Assembly (NCBI RefSeq): GCF_007858365.1 | Contig: NZ_VFIO01000005.1 | Location: 62,001 to 126,000, forward strand | DNA: 64,000 nucleotides | Source of the DNA: Pseudomonas saxonica | Lineage (GTDB): Bacteria > Pseudomonadota > Gammaproteobacteria > Pseudomonadales > Pseudomonadaceae | Direction of reading: 5' to 3' | Part shown: positions 1 through 9,607 of the stretch, in pieces | Layout: the number at the start of each line of letters is the position of its first letter | Numbering within the stretch: position 1 is the first letter of the stretch | Notes under the pieces: model-generated | Databases searched by the model: none | What the model was told of the DNA's origin: nothing | Seen by the model: only the letters and a program-made list of their open reading frames with translations | Position numbers and translations under genes: made by a program

Positions 1-2
1 TT

Positions 3-191
3 CAGGCCACTCGCCAGTTAACCAAAGACTCCACTACCCAAAACATCCCGGTCATTATGGTGACCACCAAAGATCAGGAAACGGACAAGGTGTGGGGCAC
101 CCGCCAAGGGGCGAAGGGCTATTTGACCAAGCCGGTCGAAGAAGAGGCCTTGGTCAAAGAGGTCAACCGCGTTTTATCTCTGACCGAGTGA
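3..191 (+). CDS. pilH: PilH-type response regulator, C-terminal part
   Basis: Only the last 62 codons are inside the window; the gene starts upstream. The reading frame carries the end of a CheY-like receiver domain: a beta-4 strand followed by T (PVIMVTT), the G-A-K-G-Y-L-T-K-P motif with the conserved lysine-proline of beta-5, and a final helix ending in SLTE. In Pseudomonas the twitching-motility chemosensory operon begins pilG-pilH, and the next genes here are pilI and pilJ, so PilH is the natural assignment. PilH accepts phosphate from ChpA and tunes pilus retraction. Domain seen directly; name from gene order. Confidence 0.88.
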   Translation, partial: QATRQLTKDSTTQNIPVIMVTTKDQETDKVWGTRQGAKGYLTKPVEEEALVKEVNRVLSLTE

Positions 192-201
192 TTGCGTCTT
201 T

Positions 202-741
202 ATGCCCGGTTCACTGACCGCTTACGAGCTGCTACTTGAGATAGACCAGCGCTGCCGCTCACTGGCCGCTGGCCTGGTGCCTGCCCAGGCACAGGATAAT
301 ATCTGGAGCGGCATCGGTTTTCGCATCGGCGAGTACACGTGTGTGGCGCCGATCGCTGAAATCGCCGAAATCCTTCATGAGCCACGTTTCACCGCACTAC
401 CGGGGGTCAAGCCCTGGGTTCGGGGAGTGGCCAATCTGCGCGGGCAATTATTGCCGATCATGGACTTGTGCGGCTTTTTTGCCATTGACTCGTCACAGGT
501 CCGTAAGCAGCGCCGCGTGCTGGTGCTGGAATACAAGGATGTGTTTGTCGGCTTGCAGGTTGATGAGGTGCTGGGCATGCAGCATTTTGCACAGGCCGAT
601 CTGGATACCACTGCGCAGGTATTACCTCCTGCACTGCTTGCTCCCTATGTAAAAGGGCATTTTGCCGGCGAGACCACGTGGTGGGTATTCAGCCCGTTTG
701 CCTTGGCGCAGGCACCCCAATTTTGGGCGGTAGCCGTGTGA
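202..741 (+). CDS. pilI: PilI, CheW-like coupling protein of the twitching chemosensory system
   Basis: 179 residues, the usual length for PilI, with one CheW domain over most of the chain (about residues 40-175; typical segments are the GVANLRGQLLPIMDL strand and the V-L-V-L-E strand). It should couple the receptor PilJ to the histidine kinase ChpA at the inner face of the membrane. It starts 10 bases after the pilH stop and lies 47 bases before pilJ, consistent with one operon. The ATG at 202 is the first start compatible with the domain. No anomaly seen. Confidence 0.92.
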   Translation: MPGSLTAYELLLEIDQRCRSLAAGLVPAQAQDNIWSGIGFRIGEYTCVAPIAEIAEILHEPRFTALPGVKPWVRGVANLRGQLLPIMDLCGFFAIDSSQVRKQRRVLVLEYKDVFVGLQVDEVLGMQHFAQADLDTTAQVLPPALLAPYVKGHFAGETTWWVFSPFALAQAPQFWAVAV

Positions 742-788
742 GTGGCCCACCCGCTTTACCTTTTGTTTCAACCTTCGGGGCTTGATCG

Positions 789-2843
789 ATGACCACCACC
801 CGTAGCGTCAAACCCTTGGAAGGTTCACGCAGTCGTGCGCAGATCATGGTGCTGTTTGTTGCCCTGATCGTGTTTATCATGCTGTTGTTTGCCAACTTTG
901 CTTACCTCAATACCCAGACCAATTACGACAAGCAGTACATCAGTCACGCCGGTGAGTTGCGTGTGCTGTCGCAGCGCATTGCCAAAAACGCCACTGAAGC
1001 CGCTGCAGGCAAAGCGGCTGCCTTCAAGTTACTGAGCGATGCGCGCAACGATTTCAGCCAGCGCTGGGGGTATTTGAAGCATGGTGATCCTGCCACCGGC
1101 CTGCCCCCTGCCCCCTCTGCCGTTCACAAAGAGATGCAGGCCGTTCAGCGTGACTGGGAAAATTTACTCGACAGCACCAACGCCATTCTTGCCAGCGAAC
1201 AAACCGTGTTGTCCCTGCATCAAGTGGCCGCCACATTGGCTGAGACCATCCCGCAGTTACAGGTCGAGTATGAAAAGGTCGTAGAAATTCTTTTGCAGCG
1301 GGGTGCGCCTGCCGGTCAAGTGGCGTTGGCACAGCGTCAAACCCTGTTGGCCGAGCGAATTCTGGGGGCCGTGAATACCGTGCTGGCTGGCGACGCGAAT
1401 GCTGCGCAGGCCGCCGGTACCTTTGGCCGGGACGCCAATCGTTTTGGCCAGGTGTTGAACGGCATGCTGGAAGGCAATGAGGGGCTGCGGATTTCCGAAG
1501 TTGAAGAGAAGGATGCTCGCGCCCGCCTGCTGGAGATTGCCGAACTGTTCCAGTTCGTCTCAGGCTCGGTGGACGAGATTCTGGAAACGTCGCCGCAACT
1601 ATCCCATGTGCGCGCCGCCGCCGACCAGATTTTCAACCTGTCGCAGACCCTGCTCGATGAGGCCTCGGTACTGGCCAATGGGTTTGAAAACCTGGCCAAC
1701 AGCCGTTATCTGGACATTATTGGGGGCTACGTTCTGGGGCTGCTGGCGCTGGCGTCTATCATCCTCATCGGGCTGGTAATGGTGCGCGAGACCAATCGGC
1801 AACTGCGTGAAACCGCCGAGAAAAACGAGCGCAACCAAAACGCGATCATGCGCTTGCTGGATGAGATTGAGGACTTGGCTGACGGCGATCTGACCGTAAC
1901 CGCTTCGGTCACGGAAGATTTCACCGGCGCTATTGCGGACTCGATTAACTATTCCATTGACCAACTGCGTGAGCTGGTGGCGACTATTAACCTGACCGCT
2001 GGCCAAGTGGCCGGTGCGGTGCAGGAAACCCAGGCCACCGCAATGCAACTGGCCGAAGCCTCAGAGCATCAAGCCCAGCAAATTGCCGAAGCATCCGGGG
2101 CGGTTCAACAGATGGCCCACTCCATTGATCAGGTGTCAGCCAACGCCTCCGAATCCTCTGCGGTGGCTGAGCGTTCCGTGGCCATTGCCAATAAAGGCAA
2201 TGAAGTGGTGCACAACACCATTCACGGCATGGACAACATTCGTGAACAGATTCAAGACACCGCCAAACGCATCAAGCGCTTGGGTGAGTCATCTCAGGAA
2301 ATCGGCGATATTGTCAGCTTGATTGACGACATTGCCGACCAGACCAATATTTTGGCGCTTAACGCGGCGATTCAGGCGTCTATGGCGGGCGACGCCGGGC
2401 GCGGATTTGCCGTTGTGGCTGACGAAGTGCAACGTTTGGCCGAGCGCTCGTCAGCAGCCACGCGACAAATTGAAACCTTGGTCAGGGCGATCCAGGCGGA
2501 CACCAACGAGGCGGTTATTTCCATGGAACAAACCACCACCGAAGTGGTGCGCGGTGCCCGTCTGGCCCATGACGCGGGCGTTGCGCTGGAGGAGATTGAA
2601 GGCGTTTCGCAGAACCTCGCGGACCTGATTCAAAGGATTTCCAACGCCGCACATGAGCAAACCCGCTCGGCGGCGCAGATCTCCCTGACCATGAACGTGA
2701 TTCAGCAAATCACTAACCAGACCTCGTCTGGCTCTACCGCCACCGCTGACAGCATTGGTAATTTAGCCAAAATGGCCCGCCAATTGCGGCGCTCGGTGTC
2801 GGGCTTCACCTTGCCGCCTACCCCGCCCCGTGAGCCACAGTAG
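789..2843 (+). CDS. pilJ: PilJ, methyl-accepting chemotaxis-type receptor for type IV pili
   Basis: 684 residues. A first membrane segment lies at about residues 17-38 and a second at about 310-332; the periplasmic part between them is the PilJ-type four-helix module region. A HAMP-like stretch and a long coiled-coil cytoplasmic domain follow; the hairpin tip has the M-A-G-D-A-G-R-G-F-A-V-V-A-D-E-V signature. PilJ senses surface or pilus cues and controls ChpA. In P. aeruginosa the gene is followed by the methyltransferase gene pilK; here chpA begins only 17 bases downstream, so pilK is absent from this position. Confidence 0.95.
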   Translation: MTTTRSVKPLEGSRSRAQIMVLFVALIVFIMLLFANFAYLNTQTNYDKQYISHAGELRVLSQRIAKNATEAAAGKAAAFKLLSDARNDFSQRWGYLKHGDPATGLPPAPSAVHKEMQAVQRDWENLLDSTNAILASEQTVLSLHQVAATLAETIPQLQVEYEKVVEILLQRGAPAGQVALAQRQTLLAERILGAVNTVLAGDANAAQAAGTFGRDANRFGQVLNGMLEGNEGLRISEVEEKDARARLLEIAELFQFVSGSVDEILETSPQLSHVRAAADQIFNLSQTLLDEASVLANGFENLANSRYLDIIGGYVLGLLALASIILIGLVMVRETNRQLRETAEKNERNQNAIMRLLDEIEDLADGDLTVTASVTEDFTGAIADSINYSIDQLRELVATINLTAGQVAGAVQETQATAMQLAEASEHQAQQIAEASGAVQQMAHSIDQVSANASESSAVAERSVAIANKGNEVVHNTIHGMDNIREQIQDTAKRIKRLGESSQEIGDIVSLIDDIADQTNILALNAAIQASMAGDAGRGFAVVADEVQRLAERSSAATRQIETLVRAIQADTNEAVISMEQTTTEVVRGARLAHDAGVALEEIEGVSQNLADLIQRISNAAHEQTRSAAQISLTMNVIQQITNQTSSGSTATADSIGNLAKMARQLRRSVSGFTLPPTPPREPQ

Positions 2844-2860
2844 TTCTGACTGGAGTCGTT

Positions 2861-5800
2861 ATGGTTGACCGGCACGATTACGTGGCCCTCGAATGGGTTA
2901 AAGGCGAAATTTGCGACACCTTGAAGCAGGCCCGTGCATTGCTGGACCGCTATGCCCAGCAGCCCGGCGACGACCTGTTGGCGCAGTGTCTGGAGTGCAT
3001 CCATCAGGTGCATGGCAGCTTGCTGATGGTCGAGTTCTACGGTGCGGCGTTGCTGGCCGAAGAGATGGAGCAGTTGGTGATCGCGATGCAAGCGGGCCGT
3101 GTCAGCCAGCTTGACCAGGCCTTGCCCCTGTTGCAGCAAGCGTTCAGTCAGTTGCCGGTTTACCTGGAGCGTGTGCACAGTGCCCGTCGCGACTGGCCGC
3201 TCGTGGTTTTGCCATTGATTAATGATTTACGCACGGCTCGCGGTGAAACCCTGCTGTCTGAGACCAATCTGTTCAGCCCGCCCTTGCATGTACTGCCTGA
3301 ACTGGACCAGGCCGCACTGGCCCGTTTGCTGCCAGCGCAGTGGCCGCGTCAGTTGCGCGTATTGCGCCACACCTTGCACACCGCGCTGCAGAATGTGCAG
3401 GACGAACACGACGTGCCAGCCAACCTTGAGCTGATGGCAGGTGTTTTCGCCCAGCTTCAGCACGTCTGCCATAACGCGCCGCTTAATGCTTTGTGGCAAA
3501 TAGCCTCGGCTCTGGTTGACGGCATGCTCCGTGGTCGGGTGCCCAACAGCCCGGCCTTGCGCAGCCTGTTTCAAGACGTCGACAAAGAGCTTAAGCGCTT
3601 GCTGGAGCAAGGCATTGATGGCGTGAATCAGCCCGCGCCCGAAGAGCTGCTCACCAGCTTGCTGTTTTACATCGCCAAAGCTGAAAAGCCGACGGCCAAA
3701 ATGCTGGCGCTGAAGAACCGCTACGAGCTGGATGACGCCATGCCGGATGCGGCAATGGTCGATGAGGAGCGGGCGCGTCTGGCAGGCCCGGACCGTGATG
3801 CCATGCGTTCAGTGGTCGCGGCGTTGTGCGAAGAACTGGTGCGGGTCAAAGAGCGTCTCGACCTGTTCGTGCGCAGCGACCGCCAACATGTCTCAGACCT
3901 GAGCAGCCTGATGGCACCCTTGCGCCAGATTGCCGACACTTTGGCCGTGCTGGGTTTCGGGCAGCCACGTAAAGTCATCATTGACCAACTGGCGGAGTTG
4001 CAGAGTGTCGCTCAAGGCCAGCGTGACCCTACCGATGCGGTGTTGATGGATGTCGCCGCGGCGCTGCTTTATGTCGAAGCTACCCTGACCGGCATGGTTG
4101 GCAATGTGGAGCCTTCACAGCGCGAAGAAAGTCGTTTGCCTACTACCGACCTGTTGCAGATCCATCAGTTGGTGATCAAGGAAGCCCGTGTGGGCCTTGA
4201 AGAAGTTAAAGACTTGATCACCGATTACCTGGAGGCGGGCCTCGACAGCCAACTCTTGCAGCCCGTGCCGCAGTTGTTGACGCAAATTCGTGGTGCGTTG
4301 GCCATGATCCCGCTGAGTCGTGCTGCGGGGCTGCTTCAAGCCTGTGGCGATTATGTAAGCGAGCACTTGTTGCTTGGCACTGAAGCGCCTGCGACGAAGC
4401 AGTCGGATCATCTCGCCGATGTGCTGATCAGCCTTGAGTACTATCTGGAACGTATTGCCCAGGACCCTGGAGCGGCCAGCGAACAAGTGCTCGACCGTGC
4501 TGAAAACAGTCTGATCGAACTGGGTTACGCGCCTAAAGAGCGTCAGGTCCCCGTGCTCAATGATCGCCTGAGTCCCATTGAATTACTGGTCATGCAAGAC
4601 CTGCAGGCGCTGGACGATCCAGACGTGGTGCACACGTTGGCCGATGTGTTGGCCCGTCCTGTGTCAACGCTCAACCCGCAGGCGCAACACGTCCCCGAGA
4701 GTCTGTTGCCACCGCCAGTGGGTGAAGAGGCCATCGAAGAAGAGTTGCTGGAGGTCTTTCTTGAAGAGGCCAATGACGTGCTGGTCACGTTACATGACTA
4801 CCTGCCGCAATGGGTCGCCAACCCTGCGGACAGCGCCGCGCTGGCTGAGCTGCGGCGCGGGTTTCACACCCTCAAAGGCAGTGGGCGCATGGTGCGCGCG
4901 TTGGTGTTGGGTGAACTGGCCTGGGCGGTGGAAAACCTGCTTAACCGGGTGATTGAGCACAACGTCGCACCAGGGCCGGGGATCTACCAACTGTTGGATG
5001 ACACCTTGGTGATACTGCCTGAACTCATTCAGGAGTTTGCCGAGCAACGCCAGCGGCAACGCGAAGATATTGATCAACTGGCGGCGCGAGCACACAGCCT
5101 GTCCCGGGGTGAGCCTCAGCCTCTGCTGATCGAGCAGCAAAATACCGAGATCGACCCGCAACTGCTGGATATTTTCGGTCAGGAAGCGCACACCCACCTT
5201 GCCCGCATTGAGCGTTTTCTGGATCAAGCTCTCCAACAAGTGCCAGTTTACGCAAGCGATGATTTACAACTGGCCATGCACACCCTCAAAGGTAGCGCGT
5301 CTATGGCGGGCGTGTTGCCCATCGCCCGGCTGGCGACGGCGCTGGATTATCTGGTACGTGAGCACAAGGCCCACCATCTTGCGCTGGAACGCAGTGAAAT
5401 CGATTGCCTGCGCGAAGCTGCGCGCTTGCTTCATTGCGGCCTGCAGCAACTGGACACTGACCCATTGGCCGAGATTGATGGCGCGCGTGCGTTGGCCGAC
5501 CGTGCCGAACACTTGATTAACGAGCGTCTGGCTACCTTGCTCGACAAGCCGGTGAGCGACGTGGTGACACGGCGAGATCCCCAGCGCATCGCCGAATTCC
5601 TGGGCGAGAGCATGGACATTCTGTTCGATGCCGAAGACTTGCTGCTGCATTGGCGTGATCATCCCCATGAGCGGCAAGGTCTGGATATGCTGCTGGACCA
5701 GCTGACCAGCTTGGCAGAGTCTGCGCACTTGCTGGACTTGCAGCCCATTGATGCGCTGTGTGAAGCCCTGCTCGACGTGTATGGCGCGGTTGAAGAGAGC

Positions 5801-8344
5801 AGCCTTGCGGTCAGCGAGCGTTTCTTTCATGAGGCCAATATGGCCCATGAAGCCCTGATCAACATGCTTGATCAATTGGCGGCAGGCCAGGAAATCGAGC
5901 CGCAACCGACCTTGATTCAGACCTTGCATGACCTGTTGCATGAAGGCCTGGCACCAGACGCCACTGGCCTGATTCGCCGCGATGGCGGGCTTAGCATCAC
6001 TGAGTTGAGTGCGGCCACGGCGCAGTTGGGCGCTGAACAGAGCATCGATACCGATCCCGAGATGGTGGCGGTTTTCCTTGAAGAGGCGGTGGACATTCTG
6101 GAGAGCTCGGGGGCGGCGTTGTTACGCTGGCAAGCCGACCCGCAGAACCACCTTGAAGTCGAAAACTTGCTGCGCGACTTGCATACCCTCAAAGGCGGTG
6201 CTCGGATGGTTGAAGTGGGTGCCATTGGTGATTTTGCCCACGAACTGGAAACCCTCTTTGAAGAAATCTCGGCAGGCTTTCTCGTGCCCTGCACAGACCT
6301 GTTTGTGTTGTTGCAGCGTTGCCATGATCAACTGGCGCAAATGCTCGACGCCTTGCGCAGCGGCCAGCCGGTGCCTTCACCACAAGCGTTGATTGAGCGT
6401 ATCCGCCAAATCGAACGCAGCAGTCATGAAGCCCAGCCGGTGGCCCCGGCAAACAAGTCGGAACCCGCACCGCCGACCCCGCAGGTTGAGGGCGAGCGTA
6501 CGGGGCTGGACACCGTCAAGGTGCCGGCTGAGTTGCTGGAAGACCTGTTGAATTTGGCGGGTGAGAGTTCAACCATTCGCGGTCGCGTTGAACAGCAAGT
6601 CAACGACGGCAATGTTGCCCTCAACGAAATGCAAACCACGCTTGAGCGCATGCAAGATCAACTGCGCCGGCTCGACAGTGAGACCCAGGGCCGGCTGCAT
6701 AGCCGCTTGCATACCGAAGCGGACGGCGTGGCTTACGATGAATTCGATCCGCTGGAAATGGACCGACATTCGTTGCTGCAACAGCTGTCTCGCGCTTTGT
6801 CCGAGTCGGCGTCGGACTTGCTCGACCTCAAGGCCACGCTGTCGGCCCGGATTCAGGACGCGCATGGGTTGCTGCAAAAACAGGCGCGCATGAACACCCA
6901 GCTTCAAGAAAGCTTGATGGGCACTCGCATGGTGCCGTTCGAGCGCGTACTGCCACGCCTCAAGCGTATCGTGCGGCAAGTCGCCAATGAGCTGGGCAAG
7001 CAGGTTGAGTTCAATGTCATCAATGCCGAAGCCGAAGTCGACCGCACGGTGTTGGAGCGCATGGTCGCGCCGCTCGAACACATGCTGCGCAATGCGGTTG
7101 ACCACGGCCTGGAGCCTGCTCACATTCGCCATGCCAGTGGCAAACCTGAGCAGGGGCATATCACCCTGGAGCTGTCCTATGAAGGCGGCGACGTGGTGTT
7201 CGACATGCATGACGACGGTGCCGGGATACCTCTCGAATCGGTTCGGCGCAAAGCCATGCTGCGTGGCTTGCTCGACCCCGACACCCTGATGTCTGATCGC
7301 GAGGTGTTGCAGTTCATCATGCAGCCGGGGTTTTCAACGGCTGAAAAGATCACCCAGATTTCCGGCCGCGGTGTGGGCATGGACGTGGTGCACGAAGAGG
7401 TGCGTCAACTGGGTGGCAGCATGACCATCGACTCGGTGGCGGGGCAGGGTGTGCATTTTCAGATCCGCCTGCCCTTCAGTGTCTCGCTCAATCGCGCGTT
7501 GATGGTGCAGTGCGCCGATGAGCAATATGCGATCGCGCAAAACAGCGTCGAGCGCATCGTGCGGGTCATGCCCAACGAACTTGAGGGGTATTACCAGCAC
7601 AACCCGCCGCTGTATCACTACGGCGGAGAGACCTATCAATTACGTTATCTGGGCGAGCTGCTGCAAACCGTCGGCAAGCCCCGGACGGGGGGCGAAAACG
7701 AAGCGCAACCGGTGCTGCTGGTGCACTCTCAGGATCAGCGTGTGGCCCTGCACGTTGATGCGCTGGCCGGTTCAAGGGAAATCGTGGTGAAAAGCCTCGG
7801 CCCGCAATTTACGGCCGTGCAAGGTGTATCGGGCGCCACCATTCTGGGCGATGGCCGCGTGGTGCTGATCCTTGACTTGCTGGCCTTCCTTCGCGCCCAT
7901 CAGGTGCGGCAACCCATCGTCGGTGCGCCACCGGAGGCTACTGGAGCATTGGAGTTCATTCCCGCCGAGCGCCCGTTACTGGTGCTGGTGGTGGACGACT
8001 CCGTCACCGTACGCAAAGTGACGAGCCGGTTGCTGGAGCGCAACAGCATTAACGTCATCACCGCCAAAGACGGCGTCGATGCCATGAGCGTGCTCGAAGA
8101 ACACACCCCTGACCTGATGCTGCTGGACATCGAAATGCCGCGCATGGACGGCTTTGAGGTGGCCACCCGTGTACGCAACAATCCGCGCCTTAAAGACCTG
8201 CCGATCATCATGATCACTTCGCGCACAGGGCAAAAGCACCAGAACCGGGCTATGGCCATCGGCGTCAACGACTATCTGGGCAAACCTTACCAGGAGAGCG
8301 TGTTACTGGAGCGCATCGCCTACTGGAGCACACTTCATGCTTGA
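2861..8344 (+). CDS. chpA: ChpA (PilL), multi-Hpt hybrid CheA kinase with C-terminal receiver
   Basis: 1827 residues. Three clear histidine-phosphotransfer motifs of the form H-T-L-K-G are centred at H669, H807 and H1108; the first 600 residues look like degenerate Hpt-like helical repeats without a clear motif. Then come the CheA dimerisation helices (about 1215-1340), the ATPase domain (boxes LRNAVDHGLE, DDGAGI, GRGVGMD), a CheW domain, and a C-terminal receiver with D1756 as likely phosphoacceptor. P. aeruginosa ChpA is recalled as about 2480 residues with more Hpt-type modules, so this version seems clearly shorter. Its stop overlaps the chpC start by 8 bases, showing translational coupling. 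Confidence 0.95.
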   Translation: MVDRHDYVALEWVKGEICDTLKQARALLDRYAQQPGDDLLAQCLECIHQVHGSLLMVEFYGAALLAEEMEQLVIAMQAGRVSQLDQALPLLQQAFSQLPVYLERVHSARRDWPLVVLPLINDLRTARGETLLSETNLFSPPLHVLPELDQAALARLLPAQWPRQLRVLRHTLHTALQNVQDEHDVPANLELMAGVFAQLQHVCHNAPLNALWQIASALVDGMLRGRVPNSPALRSLFQDVDKELKRLLEQGIDGVNQPAPEELLTSLLFYIAKAEKPTAKMLALKNRYELDDAMPDAAMVDEERARLAGPDRDAMRSVVAALCEELVRVKERLDLFVRSDRQHVSDLSSLMAPLRQIADTLAVLGFGQPRKVIIDQLAELQSVAQGQRDPTDAVLMDVAAALLYVEATLTGMVGNVEPSQREESRLPTTDLLQIHQLVIKEARVGLEEVKDLITDYLEAGLDSQLLQPVPQLLTQIRGALAMIPLSRAAGLLQACGDYVSEHLLLGTEAPATKQSDHLADVLISLEYYLERIAQDPGAASEQVLDRAENSLIELGYAPKERQVPVLNDRLSPIELLVMQDLQALDDPDVVHTLADVLARPVSTLNPQAQHVPESLLPPPVGEEAIEEELLEVFLEEANDVLVTLHDYLPQWVANPADSAALAELRRGFHTLKGSGRMVRALVLGELAWAVENLLNRVIEHNVAPGPGIYQLLDDTLVILPELIQEFAEQRQRQREDIDQLAARAHSLSRGEPQPLLIEQQNTEIDPQLLDIFGQEAHTHLARIERFLDQALQQVPVYASDDLQLAMHTLKGSASMAGVLPIARLATALDYLVREHKAHHLALERSEIDCLREAARLLHCGLQQLDTDPLAEIDGARALADRAEHLINERLATLLDKPVSDVVTRRDPQRIAEFLGESMDILFDAEDLLLHWRDHPHERQGLDMLLDQLTSLAESAHLLDLQPIDALCEALLDVYGAVEESSLAVSERFFHEANMAHEALINMLDQLAAGQEIEPQPTLIQTLHDLLHEGLAPDATGLIRRDGGLSITELSAATAQLGAEQSIDTDPEMVAVFLEEAVDILESSGAALLRWQADPQNHLEVENLLRDLHTLKGGARMVEVGAIGDFAHELETLFEEISAGFLVPCTDLFVLLQRCHDQLAQMLDALRSGQPVPSPQALIERIRQIERSSHEAQPVAPANKSEPAPPTPQVEGERTGLDTVKVPAELLEDLLNLAGESSTIRGRVEQQVNDGNVALNEMQTTLERMQDQLRRLDSETQGRLHSRLHTEADGVAYDEFDPLEMDRHSLLQQLSRALSESASDLLDLKATLSARIQDAHGLLQKQARMNTQLQESLMGTRMVPFERVLPRLKRIVRQVANELGKQVEFNVINAEAEVDRTVLERMVAPLEHMLRNAVDHGLEPAHIRHASGKPEQGHITLELSYEGGDVVFDMHDDGAGIPLESVRRKAMLRGLLDPDTLMSDREVLQFIMQPGFSTAEKITQISGRGVGMDVVHEEVRQLGGSMTIDSVAGQGVHFQIRLPFSVSLNRALMVQCADEQYAIAQNSVERIVRVMPNELEGYYQHNPPLYHYGGETYQLRYLGELLQTVGKPRTGGENEAQPVLLVHSQDQRVALHVDALAGSREIVVKSLGPQFTAVQGVSGATILGDGRVVLILDLLAFLRAHQVRQPIVGAPPEATGALEFIPAERPLLVLVVDDSVTVRKVTSRLLERNSINVITAKDGVDAMSVLEEHTPDLMLLDIEMPRMDGFEVATRVRNNPRLKDLPIIMITSRTGQKHQNRAMAIGVNDYLGKPYQESVLLERIAYWSTLHA

Positions 8345-8804
8345 TCATCGCGTGGGCAGCCTGACGAGCTTATTGCTGCCGCTTTCGGACCGCTACCTGC
8401 TGCTGCCCAACGTGGCGATTGCCGAGCTGATTGACTGGCAGCACGGTGAACCCAGTCGGGATACCCCGCCCTGGCATCTGCGCACGATCAACTGGCGTGA
8501 CCACACCGTGCCACTGATCAGCTTCGAAGTTGCGTGCGGTAGCTCGCTGGTGATTGGTGAGCGGGCGCGCATCGTCATCCTCAACACCTTGGGCGGCAAC
8601 CCCGACTTCAAATTCATCGCCATAGTGGTGCAGGGCATTCCGCGCTCTTACAAAGTGGACAGCCAGTTGAGTTTTGTTGATGTGCACCTCAGCGCGTTGG
8701 AACTTGCCGCCGTGCAAGTCGGTGATCATGTGGCGAAGATTCCGGACCTGGAGGCGCTGGAGAGGTGGGTGATGGGTGGCGGGCTGGCTCAAGCTCGGGA
8801 ATGA
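8337..8804 (+). CDS. chpC: ChpC, second CheW-like protein of the Chp system
   Basis: 155 residues with a single CheW-like fold (LTSLLLPLSDRYLLLPN at the start and the V-P-L-I-S-F-E strand are typical). In P. aeruginosa ChpC links additional receptors to ChpA. The ATG at 8337 lies inside the end of chpA. The methylesterase gene chpB, which separates chpA and chpC in P. aeruginosa, is missing. It is the last gene of the operon: a 7-bp stem (8802-8808 with 8820-8826, 11-nt loop) covers the stop codon but lacks a T-run, so it is not a convincing terminator. Confidence 0.87.
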   Translation: MLDHRVGSLTSLLLPLSDRYLLLPNVAIAELIDWQHGEPSRDTPPWHLRTINWRDHTVPLISFEVACGSSLVIGERARIVILNTLGGNPDFKFIAIVVQGIPRSYKVDSQLSFVDVHLSALELAAVQVGDHVAKIPDLEALERWVMGGGLAQARE

Positions 8805-8988
8805 GCGCATAGACCTTGAGCGCTCAGCCAATTAGCCCGGTGAGGGGCATCGCTGGATTTCTATAACGGCGGAAAAGGCCGCCCGCTGCCCTCGACCATC
8901 GGCGCATTGCCCTTTGATGTCGCAACCCTGACCCTTATATAGTTACAAAGTGACACAGACGCACTATCAGTTCTTGAGGATGTTGCAC

Positions 8989-9606
8989 ATGTATCACGGC
9001 GAAAAATTGAACGCCTGGACGCATTTGGTCGGGGCAGTGCTGGCAGCAGCGGGCAGTATCTGGTTGTTGGTTATGGCGGCGTTGGATGGCAGCCCGCAAA
9101 AGATCATCAGTGTTGCGATCTATGGGGTCACGCTGGTGTTGCTGTACACCGTGTCGACTGTGTATCACAGCGTGCGCGGGCGATCGAAGGTGATCATGCA
9201 AAAGTGCGATCACCTGTCTATTTACTTGTTGATTGCCGGTAGTTACACGCCATTCTGTCTGGTCACTCTCCACGGGCCGTGGGGTTGGACGCTGTTCGGG
9301 ATCGTCTGGGGCATGGCAGTGATTGGCATGTTGCAAGAGATCAAGCCGCGCTCCGAAGCGCGTATCTTGTCCATTGTCATCTACGCACTGATGGGCTGGA
9401 TTGTGCTGGTGGCCGTCAAACCGTTACTCGCAGCGCTAGGCACCGCCGGCTTTGTCTGGCTGGCGGCGGGCGGGGTGATGTACACCGTGGGGATTATCTT
9501 TTTTGCCCTTGATCATCGTCTGCGCCATGCCCACGGCATTTGGCATCTGTTCGTGATTGCCGGCAGCCTGCTGCATTTTGTGGCCATCGCGCATTACGTG
9601 ATCTGA
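8989..9606 (+). CDS. Hemolysin III / PAQR family integral membrane protein
   Basis: 205 residues when started at ATG 8989, which has GAGG at 8976-8979 at good spacing and gives the family-typical N-terminus MYHGEKLNAWTH; upstream GTG 8950 and ATG 8980 are less likely. About seven hydrophobic segments fill the chain. Family hallmarks are visible: an early histidine in the first segment, a central Y-H-S-V-R-G motif and a C-terminal R-H-A-H-G-I-W-H segment whose histidines match the metal-binding site of PAQR proteins. Bacterial members (YqfA/TrhA) are linked to membrane-lipid homeostasis; true haemolysis is doubtful. Single gene with its own leader. Confidence 0.88.
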   Translation: MYHGEKLNAWTHLVGAVLAAAGSIWLLVMAALDGSPQKIISVAIYGVTLVLLYTVSTVYHSVRGRSKVIMQKCDHLSIYLLIAGSYTPFCLVTLHGPWGWTLFGIVWGMAVIGMLQEIKPRSEARILSIVIYALMGWIVLVAVKPLLAALGTAGFVWLAAGGVMYTVGIIFFALDHRLRHAHGIWHLFVIAGSLLHFVAIAHYVI

Positions 9607-9607
9607 T

